Of a DNA stretch of 64,000 bases, positions 53,630 through 61,934 are shown one piece after another. This DNA is from Planotetraspora thailandica. GTDB taxonomy: Bacteria; Actinomycetota; Actinomycetes; Streptosporangiales; Streptosporangiaceae. A program made the position numbers and the translations under genes. The notes beneath the pieces were generated by a model that did not search any database, was not told the DNA's origin, and was given only the letters and a program-made list of their open reading frames with translations. The stretch lies in contig NZ_BOOR01000007.1 in NCBI RefSeq assembly GCF_016863335.1, positions 124,001 to 188,000 of the forward strand, written 5' to 3'. Position 1 is the stretch's first letter, and each line of letters opens with the position of its first letter.

Positions 53630-55449
53630 TCCCGCTCCTTGGAACCCCAGTTGAATCTTCCTAACCCCACGATCCGCGGACGGAGCCAAACTCCGGACCA
53701 GCCCAAGCCGTGATTCTGTCCGGCGGCTTCGCTTCCGACCACGGTTTCGACGCAGTCCACATGGACGTCTTCGATGGACTCGGGCCACTTACGACGGTCA
53801 TGGCCAGGCAGCACCTCCCGGAGTCCCCAGGCGAACACCTTGGAGGTGATCCCGATGTGGGTTCCATGATGTTCCACGATGTAAGGGGGAGGCTGGCCAG
53901 GACCTGTGGCGAATCCTTCGATGAGGGACACGGTGTCGCCGGGGAGGACCTTGGCCGCGAGATACGCCTGCACGTGGGAAGGGTCGGCCGTGAAGCCGAC
54001 GGCTCCGGCCGGGTCCTCTGCGAGGACGTCTTCGCCGCGCAGTTCCATACCGAAGCGTGAGTTCTTGAATCGTCCGAAGCCGCATTCAGCCCAACGCTCA
54101 GAGGGAAACTTCTTCAAGTACGTGTTCTTGAGCTTCGCCACTGGCTTGATGTGCATGAGGAGATCGCGGGGGCGGGTCATCGCCACGTAGAGAGTCCGCG
54201 CGTTCTCAGCCTGCTCCACGGGGTCGTCGCCAGCGGCCTCGCCAGGGTCGACCACGATCACCTGATCGAATTCGAGCCCCTTGACGCGATGGATGGTGGA
54301 GACCACGAGTCGACTCATCGGTTGACGGGTCAGTTCGTCGGGGACGTTCCCTTTGGCGAGATGGTCGCGAACATCGGCGAGATTCAGGCCCGTGCTCCGA
54401 CGGTTGCCGTCCATGCGCTTGAGCAGTGGCCATACTTCGTCGATCACTACGCCGTACTCGTCAAGGACCGCGGCTACGTCAGCCTGTGATGGGCGTGAGT
54501 CGAGCCGTCGGAAGATCTCGGCCACCCAGGCGGGCACCACCCTGTCTTGAGCCGACCTCTGTAGTCGATGGGCAACTCCAACTTTGTGGAGTTCGCGAGA
54601 GACCAGTAAGGCATCTCCGTTGGTACGGCACAGGAGCGCGGTCGGCGTCGTCAGGTCGGTGAGGAGGGGGACGGCCTCGCTTAGGGTCCCCAGCGGCATG
54701 CTGGCCAGCAGTTCTGTGCGGAGTCGATTCTGGATGCTCGCGTAGTCTGCGTGCTCCCGCCCCAACTCTGGGCCCATCATCAGTGCTACCCGGGCCTCGG
54801 GTTGGCGAGCACGGAAGTTCTCCGTCAGCTCCTTCTCGGTCAGACTCTCCGCGAAGCGGGTGCTGACCCAGGAGTAGAGAGCCGCCGCGCCGCGGATTCT
54901 CTCCCGCGGGTCGTCGAGCTGGAACCCGTAGATGCCCTGAGCCGGGTCTCCCAACAGAGTGAACCCGCCAGAGATTTTCTCCAACAGCGCTTTGACCAGC
55001 TCGGCGCGTACGCCGACCAGGTCCTGTACTTCATCGACCACGAGATGCCGGATCTCAGCCACCAGGTTGGCCGCGTATCCATCGTCGTGGATGAGGCGAG
55101 TTGCTTCGCGAATCCGCTGGTCATAGGACGCGTACTGCCACGAGCCGTCCGGTGTCACCTCGGAGAGCAGCAGAGTGGCATATGAGTCGAACGTCCGCAC
55201 ATCGACGTGTTGAGCCGCGTTCCCGTAGGCGCTGAGGCGATCCCGCACTTCCCGGACGGCGGCACGGGAGAAGCTGAGCACGAGGATCTCGTCTGGCCCA
55301 AGGTCGTCATCCTCGATCAGTGATCCCAGCCTGTGGATCAGTGTGAAGGTCTTTCCCGTCCCAGCTCCGGCGGTGATGAGCAGACGCGCGTCGCCGGGCT
55401 GCTCAGCGATGTCAAGCTGTTCTGCGGTGAGCTCCTGCACGTCACTCAC
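53626..55449 (-). CDS. UvrD/Rep-like SF1 helicase in the Drm operon
   Basis: A 607-residue SF1A helicase. Walker A ITAGAGTGKTFTLIHRL spans residues 25-41; DEVQDLVG is motif II, GDPAQGIYGFQ motif III, VSTIHRVKGLEFDQVIVVDPG motif V and LYVAMTRPRDLL motif VI. About 120 residues after motif VI are not recognised. GTG 55449 is preferred: it overlaps the upstream stop by 8 bases and has GGAAG just before; a start at GTG 55440 is possible. UvrD-like helicases are not part of described DISARM sets, so its strict coupling to drmA and to the GHKL fusion is noteworthy. Confidence 0.85.
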   Translation of the reverse strand: MSDVQELTAEQLDIAEQPGDARLLITAGAGTGKTFTLIHRLGSLIEDDDLGPDEILVLSFSRAAVREVRDRLSAYGNAAQHVDVRTFDSYATLLLSEVTPDGSWQYASYDQRIREATRLIHDDGYAANLVAEIRHLVVDEVQDLVGVRAELVKALLEKISGGFTLLGDPAQGIYGFQLDDPRERIRGAAALYSWVSTRFAESLTEKELTENFRARQPEARVALMMGPELGREHADYASIQNRLRTELLASMPLGTLSEAVPLLTDLTTPTALLCRTNGDALLVSRELHKVGVAHRLQRSAQDRVVPAWVAEIFRRLDSRPSQADVAAVLDEYGVVIDEVWPLLKRMDGNRRSTGLNLADVRDHLAKGNVPDELTRQPMSRLVVSTIHRVKGLEFDQVIVVDPGEAAGDDPVEQAENARTLYVAMTRPRDLLMHIKPVAKLKNTYLKKFPSERWAECGFGRFKNSRFGMELRGEDVLAEDPAGAVGFTADPSHVQAYLAAKVLPGDTVSLIEGFATGPGQPPPYIVEHHGTHIGITSKVFAWGLREVLPGHDRRKWPESIEDVHVDCVETVVGSEAAGQNHGLGWSGVWLRPRIVGLGRFNWGSKERE

Positions 55450-58400
55450 TGCTCTTCCACAGGTACTCGAACTGACGGAAGGCGAGTTCCTCGCCGTACT
55501 GAGCGATGTTGTCGGCCACGTTGATGATGAGACACTCTTCTTTGCCGCCGTTCTTCGGCCCGCGCAGGCCACGGCCGATCATCTGCTGGTACACATTGGG
55601 GCTGTATGTAGGTCGAGCGACGATGACGGCCCGTGTTGCCGGGGCGTCGAAGCCCTGGCTGAGGACGCCGTAGTTCGTTAGGACGCGAATCTTCCTCTGT
55701 CCGAACTGCTCGATGGTGTGGCGCCGTACACCCTCGTCGGTACTCCCGGAGACCGCCGCCGCCTTGATACCCCTGCGGACCAGCAGAGCGGCCATGGCCT
55801 GGGCGTGGCTCACGGAAGTGGCGAAGAGTAGAACTTGCCAATCCGCGGGAAGAGAGCAGATTTCGTCAAGCAGCATGTTGTTGCGGTCACGGTCTGATCC
55901 GAGTCGCTCTTCGGCGCTGGCCGGAAGACGTCGAAGTTGTTCGAGGTTCTCCCGCTCGCCCACGGTCAGCTCCAGCGTGGAGCCTTTGAGGACCTTGTGC
56001 CTGACCCGCGCTAGAACGCCTAAGTCCTGGAGAGTCAGATACGGGTTCTCGCCGAGAATCTCGACATCGTCGCGATCGTGGTCGATTCGGTTCTTCCCGT
56101 AGCGTGCCGTCAGACGCTCCGTCTCCGCGACGCTGACTCCACGGAACGGGGTGGCGCTGAGGCCGATCAACGGGCAGCGTGTGCGGTACGCCGTGAGCCC
56201 GAGCTTTTCCAACATCTGCGTGTATCGAGGGCTTATTGAGGTGTGGGCTTCATCGATGATCACTACCTGAGCATCGCGTAGCCACGCGTACTCATCGGTA
56301 TCGATCACGACTTCCAGCTTCGCATCGGTGGCGACGACCAGGTGGAACCCCTCCGCCACCGCATCGGCCTCATTGGCAGACCAGAGGCGACTGATCGTAA
56401 GTCGTTGGGCCGGTCCAATGTTCTTCCAGACGAAGTGCCAGGTTTGGACGGCCTGCTCGCACAGCTCACCCGACTGGGCGATCCACAACACCGGCCGAGA
56501 AGCCCTCTCGGGCGGAAGCGTGCGCAGCGTGCGCGTCACAGCCTCAACGGCGACACGTGTTTTGCCCGCGCCGGTGGGCAGGCTGAGCATTCCTCGTTGG
56601 CGTTGCGGATCTAGGCTCTGCAGTACCTCGCACATTCGCTGGACCATGCGCTCCTGGTAATCGTGGAGAGGAGGGAAGTCGACAGGTCCTTCGACCGTGA
56701 CGACCGGCTCCAACGACGGGCGCCTGAAGCCAGCGAACTCGGCCGGGAAGCCGAGATCCTCGGTGAACTTACGAGCCTCGTGGCCACCGGCGAGCTGGGA
56801 AGGCAGAATGAATCCGTTCTTCTCCAATTCGGGGCGGTACTCGCGGAGAACAGCCGTGCCGTGTACGGAGATCGCGAGTTCGGCCGTTGTCCGATCGTCG
56901 ATCTTTCCTTCCTTGGCCTCGACGGCATCGATGACGATCTGTGGAATTTTCTCCTTGATGGTCTTGGCCGGCAGCATGGCAAGGAGCTTGTCGGCGGCGT
57001 CCCTTTCCCTACGGACCTTGACGACCCTCTCGCTCCGCCGGGCTTCCTGCTGCTGGTGCAGCACCTTGCGACACCACTCCTCGGAGAATCCGAGGTTGAG
57101 TAGTCCGCTGAGCTGCCGCAGAAGTTCTAGATCGTCCTCTTTTTCTCGCCAATACACGATGTCATCTTGACGGCCGATGTCCAAGGGCTGAGAGATCTGA
57201 CCGGAGGGAGTGCGGATCAACTCGTCGAGATCCTGGCAACGAACCAGAGCGAGACGCTGCATCGGGCGGCCCGCGACCAACCGCAAAGCAGGGAAGACAT
57301 CCTCCAAGGGCGTCGCCCCGCCGAGAGGCGTCATGCGAAGCTCCGTCACCAAGGCTTCATCGAAGGACTTCATCCCCCAGCCCTCGACCAGCCGTATGGC
57401 CGTCTCGGAGTCGGGTGCCAGGATCGCAGGCACGTCGTGGAAGAGAAGGCGTTTGTACTGCACGTCATCAGATGTGACGGCGGCATCAGTGGTGGGACAC
57501 ATGGTCCACCCGTCACGGCGTTGGCAGCGAACCTCGGCGGGTGCTGACAGGACAGTCTCTGCCAGCCCGTAGAACGCACCCACATCTGTGGATGTTTCAC
57601 TGGCTGCGATGCCTTCGAACAGTACGGACCAGACGGACCCGGGGATCTGATCAAGGCGCTCAGGGAGCTTGAGCGCGGCGGAAAGGGCCGGATCGATCTC
57701 AGCTACCGGCAGGACCCGTGAATGGGCTGCAAGACCGACTCCGATGCAGTGCCGTACAGGCATGAGGCCGCGCGAAGTCGGCAGCACGCCGTGCTTTCTC
57801 ACCATATAGATCAATGGTGAGGTCACATTCACCGGTGAGTCGCGGCGGGTTTTGGCGAGAACATGCCACTGAGTGGTCAACCCAACGGAGGGCATCGCCA
57901 AGAGGTACTTGGCGCATGCCTCTTTACTGAGGCGGGGAAGAAGCCCCAGAGGGCCAGCCGGGTTTACACCCTTGACGATGAGGCTCTGCTCGCTCGGCCT
58001 TGCGACATTCGGTGGAAGGTTCTTGTAGTAAAGATCGAGAACCTGCTGGCGGTAGGCGGCGAACCAGCTCTCCTGTGACGGATCGACGGAGGCGCGAGGG
58101 CCGTCCGACATGCCCAGGGCACGGAGCATCCCGATGTCGGCATGATGGAAGTCGGTGTCGACGACGACATCGTGATCCGAGCTCGACCCTTCGGGGATGA
58201 CGCGGCCCGGGAGGAGACAGTCCCTGAGTGGAAGGAAGCGGTTCGCTCGTACGCGGACTCTAATAAGTGCGGACACAATACCGCGCTGCTCAAGGAACTC
58301 TACGGCGCGCTCGGCACCGGCCTGACGCGCCAGGAGCCAGAACCTTTCCCAATCGGCATCGCGGTAGGCCCTGAATCCCTGCTTGATGACGGCCGCGAAT

Positions 58401-60145
58401 CGTCCGAGTGAGTCGGCCTCGCGGATACCGAGAATGGTCAGTGCTCGTGAGGTGGCCGGATCCTCCTCAAGTTGTGGATCGACGAAGATCAGTTCGTCTG
58501 CCGAGAGATCAAGTGCAGTCCGACGGAAAACGGTGTCGGCCAGCGGAGGGACCATGGTTCCCGCGTCGGTCCGTAGCACGCTCGCTTGTCGGGCCTGCTC
58601 TGCATAAGGATGCTGCTGGTCAACCATGTCGGCAACGACGGACAATGCGACTGCCGAAGCCGCGGCACTGCCATCTGAAACGAGGGCCTCAAGCCACACC
58701 TTGACGCTGCTTGCCCCCTTGCCGGCACGCTCCAAGATGATCTCCGCGCGCGATCGGCGCACGGTCTCCTCGATAAGCGGATGACACCAGTCTTGGGGAC
58801 GTCCGGGGTAGGCCGCCCAGCGGGCCAGCCACTTCTTGTCTAGCTTTTCCGGGTGCAGCTTAACCTCGGAAGGCTTTCTGAGCCGACCTGTCTGATCGGG
58901 TAGTGAGGGGCTCTTTGCCGCTATCCCGTAGACGAGGTTGGTCAACATGGTGTCTGCCCAGTTACGAGCTTCTCTTCCACGCGCAGTGATGAGAGTCAGA
59001 TGGCGGGCCGGATCCTCAGAGGTCGACAGCTCAGGGAGAGCGCTCACGATGAGGTTGGCTGCGACCTCCATGAGTTCCTCGTTGAACGCGTTGTGCTGGA
59101 GCAGATTCTGTCGATCTTCATTGGTCTTCCAAGGCGCGTTGAGCACACCACGAAGCGTGGTTTCGTAAGTCGTCGGAAAGAACGCCCAGAAGCTGCCGGG
59201 TCCGTGCTGTCCTGATGTGGGAACGGCCCATGCAAGCGGGACCTGCTCCCGGTCGTGGTACTCACCCGCATCCTGCTTCGCCTTGTCGGTGGGAAAGTGC
59301 ACGGTCGTAAAGACCAGCCACTCTGACTCGTGTCTACGGTCAGCCTCACTGGTGACCAGGCTTCTGCGGTTCCCGTGGCCCTGAACCACAATCTGGCGCC
59401 GTATCACGGCATATGGGTTCCGGCGGTCATCCAGCGTCAGCTTGCCAACGTGGGGAGAGAAGAGGATGAACTCCGGAGGGAACATCCACACATCACTCAT
59501 AAGGCGGTGAACGTGGTCTCCTGTTAGCGGAAGTTTGATCACAGTGGTTGCCCACTGCATCAGCTCATCAAGGATTGGGTCCGCATGTCGCTCCTCGTTC
59601 GGATCAAGGAGGTGAGCGATCCTCAGGACCGGAGTAGGTCCGCTGAACTCGACTCTGCTCGTAATGCGTTGGTGCGCCTGAGCCGCATCCCATCCGAATG
59701 ACCCAGTCCGGCTGAAGAACTGTGGACGGTCGGAGATGCTGAGGACGGACTTGAACCCCAGACCGAACCGGCCGATCTCGGTGCCACGTTTACGTGATAA
59801 GTGGGAAGCGAGGATCGTCTGGGCGCCCTGAGGGGTCACGGGGGTTCCGAGGTTGGCACAGTAGAGGGCCTCATTGGTGAGGATGACGTGGATACCCCCA
59901 CCAGGCTCCGTCTGGAGTTCGTCGGCGCCGTTCTGTACGAGTTCGTAGAGCTGACGGTGACCGTATCCACCCTGTGTGATGGAGCGCTCGATGTTGGCAT
60001 GTTCCTCGATCAGCGTCGGGTTGGCCTCGTAGGAGCGGAGACACATCTCCGACTGGCGGAGTACGACCTGTGACACCGGAGCGTCCACACCGGCCCAAGT
60101 GCGTGCGTGAGTGGGGTCAGCGGCGGAAGGGTCGACGGTGGTCAC
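55442..60145 (-). CDS. Fusion of sacsin-type GHKL ATPase and SF2 DEAH helicase
   Basis: A 1567-residue protein with two enzymatic ends. The N-terminus is a sacsin/Hsp90-like GHKL ATPase: LYELVQNGADE (N box, about residues 66-76) and GRFGLGFKSVLS (G2 box, about 125-136). The middle of about 900 residues is unrecognised. The C-terminus is an SF2 helicase of the type I/III restriction kind: LPTGAGKTRVAVE (about 1185), VVIIDEAHTS (about 1298), LSATPFRG, and QMIGRGLRGPKNGG (about 1523). GTG 60145 follows AAGGAG with 8 bases of spacing. It is the first gene of the four-gene Drm-like operon. GHKL ATPases act as conformational clamps; coupling one to a helicase suggests a nucleic-acid-gated switch. 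Confidence 0.85.
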   Translation of the reverse strand: MTTVDPSAADPTHARTWAGVDAPVSQVVLRQSEMCLRSYEANPTLIEEHANIERSITQGGYGHRQLYELVQNGADELQTEPGGGIHVILTNEALYCANLGTPVTPQGAQTILASHLSRKRGTEIGRFGLGFKSVLSISDRPQFFSRTGSFGWDAAQAHQRITSRVEFSGPTPVLRIAHLLDPNEERHADPILDELMQWATTVIKLPLTGDHVHRLMSDVWMFPPEFILFSPHVGKLTLDDRRNPYAVIRRQIVVQGHGNRRSLVTSEADRRHESEWLVFTTVHFPTDKAKQDAGEYHDREQVPLAWAVPTSGQHGPGSFWAFFPTTYETTLRGVLNAPWKTNEDRQNLLQHNAFNEELMEVAANLIVSALPELSTSEDPARHLTLITARGREARNWADTMLTNLVYGIAAKSPSLPDQTGRLRKPSEVKLHPEKLDKKWLARWAAYPGRPQDWCHPLIEETVRRSRAEIILERAGKGASSVKVWLEALVSDGSAAASAVALSVVADMVDQQHPYAEQARQASVLRTDAGTMVPPLADTVFRRTALDLSADELIFVDPQLEEDPATSRALTILGIREADSLGRFAAVIKQGFRAYRDADWERFWLLARQAGAERAVEFLEQRGIVSALIRVRVRANRFLPLRDCLLPGRVIPEGSSSDHDVVVDTDFHHADIGMLRALGMSDGPRASVDPSQESWFAAYRQQVLDLYYKNLPPNVARPSEQSLIVKGVNPAGPLGLLPRLSKEACAKYLLAMPSVGLTTQWHVLAKTRRDSPVNVTSPLIYMVRKHGVLPTSRGLMPVRHCIGVGLAAHSRVLPVAEIDPALSAALKLPERLDQIPGSVWSVLFEGIAASETSTDVGAFYGLAETVLSAPAEVRCQRRDGWTMCPTTDAAVTSDDVQYKRLLFHDVPAILAPDSETAIRLVEGWGMKSFDEALVTELRMTPLGGATPLEDVFPALRLVAGRPMQRLALVRCQDLDELIRTPSGQISQPLDIGRQDDIVYWREKEDDLELLRQLSGLLNLGFSEEWCRKVLHQQQEARRSERVVKVRRERDAADKLLAMLPAKTIKEKIPQIVIDAVEAKEGKIDDRTTAELAISVHGTAVLREYRPELEKNGFILPSQLAGGHEARKFTEDLGFPAEFAGFRRPSLEPVVTVEGPVDFPPLHDYQERMVQRMCEVLQSLDPQRQRGMLSLPTGAGKTRVAVEAVTRTLRTLPPERASRPVLWIAQSGELCEQAVQTWHFVWKNIGPAQRLTISRLWSANEADAVAEGFHLVVATDAKLEVVIDTDEYAWLRDAQVVIIDEAHTSISPRYTQMLEKLGLTAYRTRCPLIGLSATPFRGVSVAETERLTARYGKNRIDHDRDDVEILGENPYLTLQDLGVLARVRHKVLKGSTLELTVGERENLEQLRRLPASAEERLGSDRDRNNMLLDEICSLPADWQVLLFATSVSHAQAMAALLVRRGIKAAAVSGSTDEGVRRHTIEQFGQRKIRVLTNYGVLSQGFDAPATRAVIVARPTYSPNVYQQMIGRGLRGPKNGGKEECLIINVADNIAQYGEELAFRQFEYLWKSSE

Positions 60146-60416
60146 TGTCTCGACTCCTTGGGGGTGGAGCGGAAGTTCATGAGCAAACTTAGGGGAGGGT
60201 ACTGACACTTCTAGCAACGCCAGAGAAAGCGGGTTATTTTACTTGATCCGACAGATGGTATTTCAGCTTGCATAGACCCATCGCGAGCGATGGCCTGATC
60301 GTTAGCCGCCGAGGAAAGTTTCTCCAGGTCATCCCGGTCGGGGTCAGGCCAGGTCTAGCATTTCGTTCGAATTTTCGAGGGCTGTATCGAACGTTTGAAC
60401 CAGAAGCGCACTTGGG
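60146..60416. other. Intergenic region upstream of the Drm-like operon
   Basis: Lower-GC stretch of 271 bases. On the reverse strand TAAAAT (near 60238-60243) could be a -10 element for the operon; no matching -35 is clear. Confidence 0.3.
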
Positions 60417-61049
60417 CTAGTCCTCAAGTTTCGCCAGCCGATAAAACCCGGGGGCGAGCTCGGGGTCGTCGTCATGTGTGCGGATGAGCCAGCCGTCCTC
60501 TACCAACTCGCCGATGGCCTGCCGCCACGCATGTGTGCCGGCTACTCGCTCAAGCTGCCGGGGACTGGCAGCCCATGGACTGAGGTGGACGAGATACTCG
60601 ATGATCCGTTCCTTGGCCGTAGCTCCCTTGATTGAGTCGATGATCTGGTCGCCTTGGGCGGTGTCCTCGTCCAACTGGTCGGTGTTCAGCCGGTAGCCCG
60701 ATCCTGTGCTGACGATGTCCCAGCCGATCTCTCGCAGTTCTCGGATGCGCCGCTCCCAGGCCCGGATGGCCGAAACTCCTTCAAGCGCGCTCGTGGGCAC
60801 CGTCTGGCCAGCATGGGTACGGAGGTAAAGGAGTAGCGCGCCACGCGCACCACCGACCAGGGCCTGGCGCACCCCGGACGAGGCATCGCGAGACGCTGCG
60901 GTGAGCTCGCTTATCCTCGCCGTCGTCTCCAACCATTCAGTGGCCGTGATGCTGTCTCGTGGTGTCGATCGAACCACCTCAAGCGCCCCTTCGAGTGCGC
61001 GTTCCATCCGCTTCAGCTCCTGGTGGTGCCCACGGAATGACGAACTCAT
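60417..61049 (-). CDS. Winged-helix protein, candidate regulator or DNA-recognition factor
   Basis: A 210-residue protein with an N-terminal helical segment (about 1-60) and two winged-helix-like repeats: ALLLYLRTHAGQTVPTSAL with IRAWERRIRELREIGWDI, and KERIIEYLVHLSPWAASPRQLERVAG with WRQAIGELVEDGWLI. The first repeat is like the pre-nuclease domain found in front of HNH endonucleases, but no HNH domain follows. It precedes the Drm-like operon on the same strand with a gap of 271 bases, so it may regulate or serve that operon. ATG 61049 has no strong ribosome site. Confidence 0.55.
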   Translation of the reverse strand: MSSSFRGHHQELKRMERALEGALEVVRSTPRDSITATEWLETTARISELTAASRDASSGVRQALVGGARGALLLYLRTHAGQTVPTSALEGVSAIRAWERRIRELREIGWDIVSTGSGYRLNTDQLDEDTAQGDQIIDSIKGATAKERIIEYLVHLSPWAASPRQLERVAGTHAWRQAIGELVEDGWLIRTHDDDPELAPGFYRLAKLED

Positions 61050-61934
61050 GTGACCTCGCTGTCCAGCCTTGGGAGGCGTTCACGGTCTCGTATTACTACA
61101 CGATTGTGGGTGACATGGTGATTCGGAAGGTCTGAACGTCAACCTACGCGCAGCGGGCCGGGAGGTGCTGAAGATGCTCGGGCCACGAACCCGCGGCCTT
61201 GGCTGCCACCCGAAGGCCGTTGACAGCATTCAAGAGCTATGCCACCCACCCTGGTGACCCTGTCCGAAGGCGAACGAATCACCTGGCTTTCGGCTTTGCT
61301 CTCGACCGTCACGCCGTCGAACGGGGTGTCGACCCCCCGAATGAGGCGGCGGTCACGCTACTTGTCTCACTCAATTCCGCCCACGACTGGGGGATGATCG
61401 GCGAGTTGCCGACGATCGAAGAGGCTGTTGAGCGTCGGATCTCCGCCACGATCACCCTCGCAGAGGCCACGCGCCTGGCAACGACCTAGCCGCTCGACCC
61501 GGCAGACATCCGGTTGTGCCGACGCCTGCACAACCAGATCCACGACATCCAGCCGTGCCTTCCCAACATGACATCCGCTGCTTTGGCTGGCGAAGTGCAG
61601 GCCTGGATGGATCTCAAGCCCGCGCTTCTCCGGCGGTCAGGGTCCAGAAGTCGGCGGACGACCGTGACTACGCGTTCGTGCTCCAGGCGAAGGTGAACGG
61701 CGAGCAGGTCCACGGCTGCGACTTCCTCCACCTGCAGCTGAGAGCTACCAGGAATGGCTCACTACGCGGTACGCGCATGCCGGATCGCGCACATGAATTC
61801 GTCGTTCTTGCCCGGGAACAGACTCTGAAAATTGCATACCTCTTGTAACGATGAGGACCGACTGCCCGAAGACCAGGAGATGGCGGGTCACCCTCTGGTG
61901 GCCGGTTTCGGGATGTTCATTGGATGGCGGCGAT
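61050..61934. other. Region without a supported gene, possible gene debris
   Basis: 885 bases. Two forward frames (61199-61489, including LPTIEEAVERRISATITLAEATRL, and 61516-61848) look partly protein-like but have poor starts and no family match. They may be decayed fragments. The end of the region leads into the membrane NTPase gene. Confidence 0.35.

Noticed and set aside
48714-60145. Classic DISARM
   Set aside because: DrmA and DrmB are present, but no methyltransferase, DrmC, DrmD or DrmE lies in the operon.
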